Shown here in pieces: positions 47,050 through 58,954 of a stretch of 64,000 nucleotides of DNA. The notes under the pieces were generated by a model. That model saw only the letters and a program-made list of their open reading frames with translations, had not been told where the DNA came from and did not search any database. Origin of the DNA: Phellopilus nigrolimitatus (lineage: Eukaryota; Basidiomycota; Agaricomycetes; Hymenochaetales; Hymenochaetaceae); NCBI GenBank assembly GCA_021029095.1, contig JAJOHG010000005.1:930001-994000 (forward strand). The letters are read 5' to 3'. The position numbers and the translations under genes are program-made. Numbering within the stretch: position 1 is the first letter of the stretch; each line of letters starts with the position of its first letter.

Positions 47050-50000
47050 TTTCTTTTCTCTTCTTTCGAAGATTTGGGTGGGGGCGGAAGCAGCGGCTGA
47101 TGGGCTCTGCTGGCGATGGAGGGAGGTGTGAGCGAGCAGCACGGCCCTTTTGTAGTGCAAAAGCCTCGAGGAAAATGATATTTAGCGCAAGCCTGTAATA
47201 ATGCAGGGACTCGGCAGCCGAGGAACCGCCGACAGAATGCAGCGTCTAAACCCTCCGTTTGTTCGCCACGCGATCGTCCCGTTCCGCTCAGGGTCCATGT
47301 CCGTTACCCCGCGTCACTTTCTACATGTCGCGGCCCCAAGCGTCGCACGCTCATTGGCAATTCATCCCTTCTGCAAATACAAATAAGTACCAATCTCACT
47401 ATTTGACCGCACAGCATGCTATGTATTCTGTATACAGCGCGCAAAACACACAAAAAGGTTTCTCGGATCTTGGCCTTCTTTTATTTATCTGTCTATCTGC
47501 GCGGCGGTTACATGACTCAGAGTTCAAGCGCGGTCTCCCCTTGCCCGAGCGTGTTACCAGACAGAGCGTGCACCTGCCGCTGTCAGATCTTCACGAACTT
47601 CACGCGCTTCCCGCAGGACACGCAAGCAAATCAGATGACTCTGCGTTCTTTGAACCTGTGAACATTATAGAGATTAACAACGGATATGCGATGCGAACTC
47701 ACCTGCCACCAGCGATCTCCCAAAGTATTATCTTGGTATATAGACGGCCGAGTTTTCGGGTCAAAACAGTTACTCAATTCGGCTAGAAGACGACGGTTTC
47801 CACAAAAGTATATAAAACTCAGTCCAACACTCCAAGATCCATTCCTTCCCCCATTGACTGTTTGGCACCCTTCTTCATTCAAAAGGAGCGCAGTAGGGTA
47901 CCATGATCAAGACATAGGACAGTAGAGACAAAACCTGGAGTGCGGTCAAAAAGCCTTTGGTTGCATGGACAGCTTGACATAAAGTTCAAGCAATGTAAGC
48001 AGGCGATACTCGGGTTAACCAAGGCGTCAACAGCACTGAATAAGACTCCAGTGATAAGCTCCATCGACTGTCATCTTGAGGAATTTCTGCCACAAACGCC
48101 GTGCGCGTTACAGCTGCGGAAGTCGACATGTAAGGTCATGCGACAGCCCGCCGAAAATCTTTCGTCAGGTGCGATCGCACACCCGTCCGATATCGAAATG
48201 AGCGCGTGAAGCAGACGAAATTATGGTTCCGGTTAATCATTGGTTAATCATTGGCACTGAGCGTTCGGCGCGTCGACTGCACTCGGACTTGCTGGGAATT
48301 TCAGCAACGCTTGGGGAAGGCGGGTGTTGTGAAAGGGTTCGAGCGTCGCACCAGGTCCCGAGGAAATCCACTAAGTAAAACCGGAAGACAGCCTGGTTCG
48401 AAGTAGTCGCAGAGTATTAAGAGTCAATACATCTTCAGGCCCGGCGCAATCAAAAGAGCGAGTGCCAGTAAGTGCGTGATTCGTCAGCGCTTCAGCTTCT
48501 CCAGACAGGAGTGAAGCGGGGAAGACGCAGGACAGATAATCGTCTCGAGATCGGCGCCCTTCACTCAATTGCGATGTGACGGGTATAGGAAAGCCGAAAC
48601 TCTGTCCGGCCCCTGGAAGAAAAGCGCGCGCGGGAGACACCTGAGACCCAAAGAAAGCGGGATAAGGCGTAGACACGGTCTCGTGAATCTCGTGAGTCAC
48701 TGCGTACCCCGTGCATTCAGCCTATTCAGTTCATTCAGTTCCTCGCAGATGCGTCTTCACCCATCCGTCTCCGTCCGTCAATCACGTGGTTCCTGAAATA
48801 GCCGCACTTGGCTTCCGTGCGCGCTTCGTGTTCCTGCAGAAGTCCGGATCGATCAATTTTGAGACATTCGTCTGTGAAACGCTGCACCTCTTCTATCCAT
48901 CAGGTCCGATAGGAGTTTACTGACAGACAACAAAAGATCAATTCACCAAGACATGGCCGAGCTTTCACCGTATTAAGTGCATGCGAAGATAGCAATTTCT
49001 TAGTATGAACGCCTTCCCGCAACACTGACAGAAAAAAACCAGAGTAGGTCTTCCTTCTTTCTGCAAGCGCGAGGGTAGATCCGGAAGAATGCCAGTCAAG
49101 TGAATGCCCGTTGCCAGTTCTCGGGTTGCGCACCGAACGCGAAGCAGAGTAGCAAACGTTATGCCGGTAGTAGGTAAGCAGAACACTGTAAAAACACGAG
49201 CGAGGCTTCGACCTGCCTTGAGGAACGTCACGAGTGAGTCATCTGCGGAAACTCGTAAGTAACCTTGAGAAAATCCAGTATGATCGGTATTCTAGCGACA
49301 AGAGAAGTGTTTGCAGATCACGCTGTTTGCATTGACCTAGGGAAACTTACGTGGCAGATGTGTAAAATTTCCTGTCCGATACATTATAAGACGTGCGGCA
49401 GCAGAAGTCAGGTCGTATGACTTGTTGGTGAAAAATACCCAACAATCTGTGCGAATGAACTCGAATGATCTGAACATGTGTATCAATCTGCATACCTTTC
49501 AAAGACGCGCTTATTCTCTTCCGGCTGATAGAGATGATTTGAACTTAGAAAATTTGCAATAGCAGGCCAAGTAGGTAAAACGTGCCCGGAATACGTGCCC
49601 TGTATTGAAGGATAGGGGCGATGGTAGATTACTCGAAAAGGGCGGTCAAAATAAGCGAACTAACCAAAGGCAGGCAGGGACAGATGAACCCTTAATTAAA
49701 AAAATCAATTCCGTGAGGATAGCCCTAATCAAGAGTATTATATTATGGACCTGCGACAAGCCAATGTTAGCGGTGCGAATGGGATCCAGGAGTACCAGGC
49801 GCTCACACTGCTGAACTTGGCACGAGGTGTGGCACTTTCGAAGTACAGTATTAAAATTAAGACTTGGAGTAAACTTTCCATGAGGAATCGACAAGCGTCC
49901 GTGCCGTTTAGATGCGAACGGCAGGTGTGAATGTCATGAGAACGAGCTTGAGAGCGCGTTGCTCAAGTCGGCCGATGTAAGTGATTGTAGAAGTAAGGAG

Positions 50001-50062
50001 CAATATAGGGGCTGGTGGGGATTTCAAAGGTCCGTCGATGTAGAGAGGAGGCTATGGCCGAA
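47050..50062. other. Gene-poor 3-kb gap
   Basis: Only short ORFs occur. One minus-strand stretch at about 47701-47790 (ELSNCFDPKTRPSIYQDNTL then GDRWWQ) has coding texture and is followed by a good GTGAGT donor and a CACAG acceptor. However, no start codon or continuing recognisable exon is found. The rest shows no conserved family, no terminal repeats and no RNA gene that I can support. Confidence 0.35.
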
Positions 50063-52072
50063 CTAAGTCCCCACATAACGAGAGTACGAATCCCAGGAGG
50101 GCCCTTCAGCAGGCGATAATGGCCTCCAAGGTTCCACAATCTCGTCGGTATCGTTCGCCGCGAGCGGTGCTGGACGGAGGCTATCGTCGTCGTCATTGTC
50201 GTCGATGGCTGCAAGTTGGCTTCTTCGTCCGCTACTCTCGAACTGATCGACACTCGTCATGATCTGTTCCGCTATGCCTTTCATGGCCCAGCTGTCGTCA
50301 TCCTTGTCATCATCCTCATTCGTGGCCTCGACCCAGCCATTTGATTCCGGCTCATTGAACAAGCGGTTCAATACCTCGATGTTCACTCGAGAAGCGCCGC
50401 CACGTTCGCGATCGCGTCTCCGTGTGCGAACTGTGAGGGCCCCGTCATCGCCGTCCTTCTCTCGGGCCCAATCGCACGTTTTCATCAAGACTTCCCGTTC
50501 CTCTGCATTCCTCAGGAAACCCTCGAGCTCGCCTTCGGCAAATAGTTCCTCGTCTGCAATCTCTTCTACGGATTTCTCCGCTGCCAGAAGCTGCAGGCGG
50601 GTCGGAGGGTGCTTGAAGGAAGGCGAATCGGTAGTGAGGAGGTGAGAAGCGACGTCAAGCGACGGGGCCGCATCGTTCTGAGCCTTTTTGGACGAGCTCG
50701 CTGGTAGATGCAACGGAGAAAGAAGGAACTGGGACACGTCATCAATATGACGCGTCTTCCGACGCTTCCGAGGCCGCAAGGGCTGCGATGTCGACGCTTC
50801 GTCGGTTCTCTGGAGGTCAACTTCGCTACTTGAGCTGATCTCGGAAGAACTCACAGATTCGACTTCATCGTCGGGTGCGCTCAACGGCTCCGAAGCTTCA
50901 AGTTTCGCTCTCCACACACCCGCCTGAAACTGCACCACGTCCTTCAAGCACCTGGCAACGACGACTCTCTTTGCAACCTTTGACGTCGCCTTTCTACCAC
51001 CTATATCCCCAGAGTCCGCTAGCCAAGGGACACTAGCGGCCCATCCTTCTATCTGCTCGTAGATAGTCTTGTAACGCCGCATAACCAGATCCTTACTAAC
51101 CCCGAACCGCATCCCCAACGCTTTCGCAAGGTCCCCGCAGTGTGGCAAGGAGCTTAACACCTCGCCCTCAAGAGCAAGGATATAGATCGCACAAGCAGTG
51201 GGAGGAGATGGTACATGTGTTAGGAGACCCGATCGGGAAATGAGTTCCGAAAGCGACAGAGCGGAGCGAAGTGCGGTGGGAAGATGAATTGTCTTGAGAA
51301 CCTTAGTAAGATTTGGGGGTAAAGAGGGTGAGCACCCGGCGAGCATTTCAACGATCTGCTTCTGAAGGGCAGGAAAATGCCAGCTGGGGTCCACCGATGT
51401 TAGCTTGACTTCAAGAAGGGCGACCACCATTGTGAAGGTGCGAGCAAGAGCAACAGGGGTTTCATCCAGGAGATACTGACGTCAAGAGAACATTAATTTC
51501 GATGCTTCTATGACTCGTTGGTACCACGAGGAGACACATACCGCAATATCTTTAATAGTTTCGCCTTTTTGGCCTTCACGAAGAGCAATCGCAAGGGAAG
51601 CTCCAGACACGAGTCGCGCTTTTTTCCCATAGCGAAATCGACCTTTCTCCATAGCCAACTCGAAAAGGTAGAGCGCTCGAGTGGATAAAGCTGGATGTCC
51701 GATCCTTTTTGCTAAAGCCTCGGTGTATTGACGCATGGAAATCTGCAGTGAATATTAGGAAGAACTCAATTGAGTTGCCGCAATTCTTTTGAACGGGGAT
51801 CGTGCAGCACGTACCTTGTTCCTCTCCGCGGCCGCCAACTTCCCCTGACCGGCTAAATCCCACCCGCTAGCGCTGCGGAAGCTCTTGAGAGTCGAGCGAG
51901 ACTGAAAGGCAAGGACATAATGGTCCTTGCCGTCGTCCGCAGGGTCAATATGGGAGTCGAGGAGAACTTGAGAGGGGTCCTGGAGAGTGCCGCAGCCCGT
52001 ACAGACAGCTGACCCCGCATCGCTATCCCACACGAACTCTTCGCCGCATTCGCCGCACTTATCGGACCTCAT
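50063..52072 (-). CDS. TFIIB-fold transcription factor, BRF-like
   Basis: The N-terminus is a TFIIB-type zinc ribbon, CGECGEEFVWD...CTGCGTL. Then GWDLAGQGKLAAAERNK and two cyclin-like repeats follow (RIGHPALSTRALYLFELAME; LVSGASLAIALREGQKGE; ACAIYILALEGEVLSSLPHC with ALGMRFGVSKDLVMRRYKTI). The C-terminal half is acidic and Ser-rich with basic patches (RPRKRRKTRHIDD). This layout fits the pol III initiation factor BRF1 or a basidiomycete TFIIB-related protein. The C-terminal half lacks an obvious BRF1 TBP-binding block, so I leave the symbol blank. Three exons are seen, with introns at about 51745-51813 and 51479-51545. It is divergent from trehalose phosphorylase, 311 bp apart. Confidence 0.75.
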
Positions 52073-52383
52073 GGAGGAGGCCGAAGACCAAGGACGACGA
52101 CCAAGTCCGAATCAAACTCTCCTATATCTTCCAGGTATCTTCGAGATGGTCGGCCGTCAAGCGAACTGAATCGTTCGTTCGCGCGTGCGCGTAAGAGTGG
52201 CGTCAAGTTGCCTTTTATAGATAGGCTGGACTCCGAAAGTCGACTTTGGGAAGCTGTATGATACGCCTTCATAAATGCTCCCTATGGCGCATCAGCGGTT
52301 TCCCTCTCCCCACTCTTCTGTCTGCCGTCCCGATACATCGCAGACACTTCTCCCTCTACGCATACAGCCATTTTACTCAGAAC

Positions 52384-55134
52384 ATGGCACCACACAAGAA
52401 TGCCGAGTTCGTGTCCGTCGCGTCTGGCGAGTCCCTGCGGCGCAGGCTCTCCAGCGTGTCTGGCGACAAACCAGTCGTAACTGGCTTCACAAGCTTGACA
52501 GTCAGTGGACAACATTAACTTCTTGTATATGGTATTTTGAACTTGCCGACTGCAGTCTATGTGGGCCGGCATTGCTGGAAGTCCTGCTCCCAACGAAGGC
52601 GGCTTCGAAGTCTCAATCTCCATCCACGACTCCGTGTACAATACCGACTTCGCGTCTACCATGATTCCGTTTACACCCGGAAAGGCCTCTGCTAGTGCTG
52701 AGCAAATTGAAAGTCACATCATTGACGCCTTGCGCAAATTTTCTTCTGAGCATCTCTGCAAGTTCCTGGGTGCTGGTGTAACGCTTTCTCTTATCAAAGA
52801 GGTGAGAATTAGTGCATGTGTATCTCACGAGAAGCATTTGGCGCGAACGTTGTTGTCTTCAGGCACCTAATTTGTGCACCCGTCTTTGGCTGGAGATGGA
52901 CATTGTCCCAATTGTACGTGTTTTGTTTTTTTCTTTGAATTCCAGCGCTGACTTCACGAATACACAGGTGTTTAACATCAAGCCGTACCATACAGAAAGT
53001 CTGACGCGGCCGCACATTAAACACCGCATTCCCTCCGCAACCAATAGCATGATTAACTCTCAGCTGCAGTCTGGAGCCGAGACGCCGACATTCTTGGCCG
53101 TTACTGGCGGCTCTGCAGGTGCTGCTGGTCTGCAAGCAGGAGTGACGGGCAAGCTGCCGATCATGCGCACGCTTGACGAACAGGCAGACTCAGCGGCACG
53201 CAAGTGCCTTATGTACTACGGCCCTGGAAATAACCCACGTTTGACCATTGGCCCGAGGAACCAGGTCACCGTCGATGCTGCAGGAAAGATACACCTGATC
53301 GACGACCTGGAAGAGTACGAGAAGACAGTAGGCTCAGGCACTTGGAACGCGGTGAACAAATTTGCGGATGAGCTGAGGGAAAAGAAAATCAAGATAGGCT
53401 TCTTCTCTTCCACTCCACAAGGAGGTTCGTTGTCTGCTATTTTTCTACTTTTCTATAATTGTATCTCATCGCTCCTTTCAGGCGGAGTCGCACTCGTAAG
53501 CCGACTATACTGACGTCATTTCGAAAAAGGTTAATCCTTAATAATCTTATGTAAGATGCGACACGCGCTTATTCGGTTCCTGAATCTTTTGGACGTCGAT
53601 GCCGCATGGTATGGTTTGGTTTTACCCGAATAATGAGCTTCTGAGTAGCTGACAACCTTGTAGGTACGTTCCGAACCCATCTCCGAGCGTGTTCAGGACG
53701 ACGAAGAACAACCACAATATCCTTCAGGGTGTCGCTGCACCCGACTTGCGCCTCACCAAGGAGGCTAAGGATAACTTCAACCAGTGGATCTACAAGAACG
53801 GCCTGCGCTGGACTGCAGACGGTGGGCCCCTCGCCCCAGGTGGCGTTGATGTTGCATTCATCGGTAGGCTACGTGCTTAATGAGTTGTGCTTGTTATGAT
53901 TTGACTAACTGGTTGAGAACAGACGATCCACAGATGCCCGGTCTCATCCCGATGATCAAAAAGAGCAGGCCCGGACTGCCTATCGTGTATCGTTCGCATA
54001 TTGAGATCCGTAGCGACTTGACGAGCATCAAGGGCTCGCCTCAGGAAGAAGTCTGGGAGTACCTTTGGAAGAACATCCAACTGGCCGATCTGTTCATCTC
54101 TCATCCAGTGAGCAAGTTTGTGCCGACAGACGTGCCAATTGAGAAAGTTGCTCTTCTGGGCGCTGCCACTGATTTGTGAGTGCTGCACAGTATGCAATGC
54201 ATCCGCCTACTAACTGCATCGGTAAAGCCTTGACGGCCTCAACAAAGAGCTAGCGCCCTGGGACTCGCAATTTTATATGGGAGAATTCCGCAGTCTCTGT
54301 GTGAAAGAAAGAGTAAACGAGCTCAAGTGGCCGGAACGGGACTACATTATTCAGGTTGCGCGCTTCGACCCGTCCAAGGGTATTCCGAACGTCGTCGATT
54401 CCTACTACAAGTTCCGCAAGCTGCTGGAAGGCAAGGTGGAAGCCGAGGACGCTCCGCAATTACTAATCTGTGGACACGGCGCCGTCGATGACCCTGACGC
54501 TAGCATCATCTACGATCAAGTGATCATGCTTGTGAATAGTGAACCTTACAAGGAATACGCAAACGACGTCGTTGCTATGAGGTTGCCCCCAAGTGATCAG
54601 CGTACGTTCATGAATGCGATTTTAGAGAGAATTCACTAATTTATTTTATTTTATATCTTTTTTTTCTCCGTTGTTTCCGCAGTCCTTAACGCATTAATGC
54701 AGAACGCAAAGATCGCTCTTCAGCTCTCGACTCGCGAGGGTTTCGAGGTAAAGGTCTCTGAAGCGCTGCACGCTGGTAAGCCCGTCGTCGCCTGCCGCAC
54801 GGGTGGAATTCCCCTGCAGATAGAGCACGGCAAGTCCGGCTACCTCTGCGAGCCGGGAGACAATGCTGCTGTTGCGCAGCACTTGTTCAACCTGTATACG
54901 GACAAGAAGCTGTACGCTACAGTGAGCGAGTACGCGCGCACGCATGTCTCGGACGAGGTCGGAACGGTCGGCAATGCTGCTGCCTGGCTGTACCTCGCGG
55001 CGGTTTTGACCCGCGGCACGAAGCTGAAGCCCAATGGCGCGTGGCTCAACGACTTGCTCCGAGCGGAGGCGGGTGAACCCTACCAGCCCGGCGAACCGAA
55101 GCTTCCTCGCGAGGGTCTTGTTGTCCACGCCTAG
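52384..55134 (+). CDS. Trehalose phosphorylase / trehalose synthase (GT4, CCG-9 type)
   Basis: Basidiomycete retaining trehalose phosphorylase interconverts trehalose plus phosphate with glucose and alpha-glucose-1-phosphate in the cytosol. Diagnostic blocks in order: FEVSISIHDSVYNTDFAS, FLGAGVTLSLIKEAPNLCTR, RTLDEQADSAARKCLMYYGP, KIKIGFFSSTPQGGGVALMR, DVDAAWYVPNPSPSVFRTTK and DDPQMPGLIPMIKKSRPGLP. Then come IVYRSHIEIRSDLTSIKGSP, QVARFDPSKGIPNVVDSYYK and STREGFEVKVSEALHAGKPV, the GT4 nucleotide-sugar E-X7-E region. It ends EGLVVHA. About eight exons start at 52384 (MAPHKNAEFVSVASGESLRR). The family is intact, with no missing key block. Trehalose turnover supports stress tolerance and fruiting in these fungi (general knowledge). 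Confidence 0.95.
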
Positions 55135-56110
55135 ATGCGAGTGGTCGATCTAGTGCATAGGTAAGATCTCATTTTAAAGCTCGATGAGAACATTGTATAA
55201 GTACAGCGAGCCACAATTCTCTGTACCGCAGTTAGACGAATTTTGCGTCTTACCCAACTCATTGTAAAATTGTACCATTGTAACAAAAGATTTGTTTGAG
55301 GTTTCGTAGCATAGACTTTATTTAGTCTTCTGCGTAGATTTCGATCGAATAAGGATGACCGTGTACCTCGCCCATTTGTAAGGGAGAACTCGCGCTTCTG
55401 ACATTTTTTCTCCCTTATATGATCAACGCACGTTAGTATTTATGTAAGGTTTAAGGTTTGTTCTCGACGCGTCTTGCTGTCCAGAACATTTTTATACAGT
55501 ACTTACCGTACGCCTTGAGCACAGGTTTTTCACCATCAGTAAAGGCAGTGCGATCTACAGCCGCATGTCTATTCAGCTGTATTCTAAAACAAGCAATTGC
55601 AGCGTATCTAGATTGGAGAAACAGAAAAATTCTTCAGCCCGTATATGTAACTTACATGTGATCGAGATGTGGAATTGATGACGTGCCAAATTTCACTAAA
55701 CTCTTTGTCTCTCCTGAAATACTGGTAGTAGCAGTAGAAGGAGGGACGCTAGAACCCATCAAGTAGTTGCGATTGTATCAGTTTGTCTCGGAACGAATTA
55801 TGCGATGACTTAGCTTGAGATAAACTACGCTCCCGCATATTATCACGTATGCCTCTTGCAAGGATACAAAGACTTAATGAGATCGATTAAAGCAAGCCCA
55901 TATATAGGTTGAAGGAGACACTTAGACATTTGGAAGCTTCTAAACAGAGGCGGTCAAAGCTGTGTGGCGGTGGTCCAGCCACATTGCATAACACGCAAAC
56001 AGCCGACGCGTCTCGGTGATAAAATGACGGTCGCGTCCATTTTTGCTCCTTCCTCCGCGTCTGAGACTCCTGCCGTCGCTATCTCTTGCGCTCGCTAGTT
56101 TTACTTAAAA
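55135..56110. other. Intergenic region
   Basis: AT-richer sequence holding the 3' UTR of trehalose phosphorylase and the promoter of the next gene. No gene, repeat or RNA was recognised. Confidence 0.4.
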
Positions 56111-57086
56111 ATGGAAATCGACCTGCTCTCCCCTCAGATGCGCATGCGCACTGCCTCGAACAAGCGTGCGCGCTCCCCAGACTCACCGAGTCCGCTGGAG
56201 AGAGTGCCGGTGAGTATGTGCTGTAATTGTAATATCTGCTGCCACAAGCACACGTTTCTGAGGAAGACTGTCTGGGTTTTTTTTTCCCGTGCAGAAACGC
56301 GCTCTAATCATCACGCACGAGCCTGTACCACAGCTAGCGTGGAATTCTGGTGTGTCTTCAACTCGGAGTCCTGGAGCAGGCATGCGGCGGTGCTTCCACG
56401 ACGATGAGATGGTCCACCAGACGCGCGAATTGTCATTACACAGTCCTGCACTGGGAAATGGGGAGCAGGTTCCACGCGTTGGTGATGAGAGCCTGGGCTA
56501 TGGCACTCGAGAAGACGTGCAAATGGTACGTGCGGAGAGGCGCGGTGATCATCAACGTGCAGTGACGCATCATTTCCTCCAGAACGAAGATAATTATTGT
56601 CCAATGTTCACATCCCAGATCAATGCTCAGGAACACAACACGCCTCCCATACCCGCTCTACATAAACCGGAAGTTGAAATTTCTACGATGGCGACCTCAA
56701 CACCCCGGCACCAGCATCACTGTCAATACCCAACATCCCGACCCTCGGCACAAGACCTTGTCATCCCGCCGCAAGCGGAGGAAAAATCGCAAACGCTTCA
56801 GCAGCTTGAACCTCACAGTGCCCCGCCGCAAATCGCGTTGCATCCTGCGACGCCTTTGACGCATTCTGAAGGCGTGCCATTCGTACCCACATCCCCGTCA
56901 ACTCCTGCCCTCGATCATGTCCCTTCGTCGCCGATGTCCATGGATAACTATCCTTCGTCGCCTTCGTCACCGTCGACTTGGAGAAACGGCGTGCAGAAGA
57001 AGCGGCATTTGGTATCGATGGGCCCACGCGGCGACTGTGAGAAATGCCGTCTGAAAGTTCCTGGTCATTGGATGCACTTTGATTAA
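56111..57086 (+). CDS. Small basidiomycete protein with C-terminal CEKCRLKVPGH motif, unknown function
   Basis: Two exons (56111-56209, 56295-57086). The N-terminus MEIDLLSPQMRMRTASNKRA then RSPDSPSPLERV joins KRALIITHEPVPQLAWNS. The middle is Ser/Pro/His-rich and likely disordered, with short conserved-looking pieces (MVHQTRELSLHSPAL). The C-terminus SMGPRGDCEKCRLKVPGHWM ending HFD has two Cys and two His that could bind zinc. I believe such a C-terminal motif recurs in agaricomycete hypothetical proteins, but cannot name a family. A further intron inside the second exon (for example a GT at about 56525) is possible. Confidence 0.65.
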
Positions 57087-57319
57087 AATGTCCTTCCATC
57101 TTTTCTGGATGCATCGTTCACTTATTCTTTTCTCACTCGTGCTTATTTATCGTTAAATTCGCATTCCCGCACACTATTCTTCGCCTTCTTATACAATACT
57201 AACGTTTATTCTTCTTTACGTCGCTCATATTTGTAGGATCACGAACATACTTTTACTCACGCATACGCTTTGCACTTGTATTTATTATTGCAAATGTCTT
57301 CACGCAGCCTGTTTGAACT

Positions 57320-58816
57320 TTATGAGTGTTCGGCATCGCTCGACGATCTTAAACGCGTCATCGCTTTTTCATCGTTAGAATTGCTGCTCTGCGAAAGAGA
57401 TTTCTTCTTCGCCTTCTTCCTTCGCCTACGATCGCGCTCGACCTGCTTCGCGCGCTTCATATCCTCCTTCGAAAGCCCAGGATTCGCAATGTGGTCCAGC
57501 TGAATAAAGATCAGAAGTGATATCTTAATAAAACTGTCCCTGAAATGAAGTTAAAGGAACGTGCCCTCTCCAATAATATTTTCCTCGCAATCGTTCGATT
57601 TTGTGTGAGTGAGCGCGTCTCCTAGAAGAGTTGAAAAGCGGGTTAGTAGCTTGACACGGGTGCAAATCGCAGTTGCCTACTTGGCACGACACACGAATGC
57701 CGGTTGGTTTGTGCAGCAATTGGACATTATTCTGCGTCTTATTTATGGACTGGCCTCCTGGACCACTACCTGTGTATTGACAAGCAAATTTTCGTAGATA
57801 ATAGAAAAAGAACGTTCAGCGGAAACTGTTCCAGTAATTGCGGAGCTAGGGCAGAACGGACCTCGCACAAAGGATTCCTCAAGGTCGCTCTCGCTTAGTT
57901 CTGGCTTAACCCGACGCTGGTGTGAGCGTTTGAGGGCCGAGAAGTTCTGCTTTCGAAGCGAGTCGGGCGATGACACTGTGCCCTCACTTTTCACGTTTGC
58001 CTCTCTTTCCTCGCTCGTGTCGCTATCATCATTCACTATTGACTCAGACAAAGTGGAGACGGAGCGAGTTGCACTATATTATAAAATGGGGAGATATTAA
58101 CAATGCGATTAAGACAGACGTAGATAGCGGCCGACCAGAGGGAGACAACGCACGGCCGGGGAGCCCACTCACACACTGGACGCCGCGCCTGCAGCTCCAC
58201 CCCCACAGCATGTCTGCCGCTTCCCTGCCCGGCGCAGCTCGCTGGGCGACGGCGCCGACTTGACAGAGTCGTTTGAGCCGAGCTCCGTGTGTTCGGTAAT
58301 TCGTAGTCCTTAAAATTTACAAGACAAATAAGAGAAGGCCCCGTGAAGCCGATTAAAAGAAAACCCACGCCAGACGCCCTGCTCGTCTTGGACCATTGAC
58401 CCTTCGTCCCCTTCTCGTGCTTGCACTTCGGGGGCAGGAGCGGCGAGAGGCGTGTCCACCTTCATGCCCTGGACGACGTTGCGCCGCAAGACATCGGCTA
58501 TTTCCCGACCGAGCTGCACGCGTGCGGCATACGCAGCGGGGTCGCTCTGCGTCCTGCCCTCGCGGAACTCGGTGCGCACTTTCTCACGGAACGCTGGGAC
58601 GACGAGGGCGGCAAAAAATCAATGGCTAGTTTTAACGCGGTAATTATTTGCTTGGTACGCACCGCTCAGTAGACGGTCATCCCCTGCACGTATGTGAGTG
58701 CTTGAAACACACCGCTTATTACCAAAGGACTTACCCTTGAACGTGTTCCCCGCCGCACGAAACAGCGTGCGATACGTCGCGCGGGCAGATGCACGGAGCT
58801 CCGAAGACACAGACAT
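57320..58816 (-). CDS. Apparent fusion: LYR-motif complex III assembly factor MZM1 + GGQ release-factor-like protein RSO55/MTRFR
   Basis: Eight exons in transcription order: 58816-58735, 58683-58663, 58593-58369, 58308-58173, 58073-57862, 57769-57681, 57621-57565 and 57499-57320. They total 1,002 nt (333 aa plus stop). The first half is MZM1/LYRM7: [20 protein letters not shown] (LYR-type helix), [26 protein letters not shown] and [17 protein letters not shown]1 stabilises the Rieske protein before insertion in complex III. The second half is a class I release-factor domain: [53 protein letters not shown], then [12 protein letters not shown] and a basic tail. GGQ is at 57750-57758. The fifth exon has no Met and its first base completes a codon split by intron 58074-58172 (donor GTGAGT), so the two halves read as one protein. 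The intron before the last exon is GC-AG. Confidence 0.8.
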
Positions 58817-58954
58817 ACGAAGGAGTTAAGAACTCAGGCTCGTAAACGCGCAATTAAATTCTGACGAGTTTCTCTTGTAATAAATTCTCACGGTTTTACC
58901 TTTAGGGATCGACGCTGCTATTCCTGCTTACCTCCTTCTCCTGCCTCTCCGACG

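Noticed and set aside
46594..47100. Arg-rich 168-aa plus-strand ORF
   Set aside because: Shadow of the GC-rich Pro/Ala gene on the minus strand.
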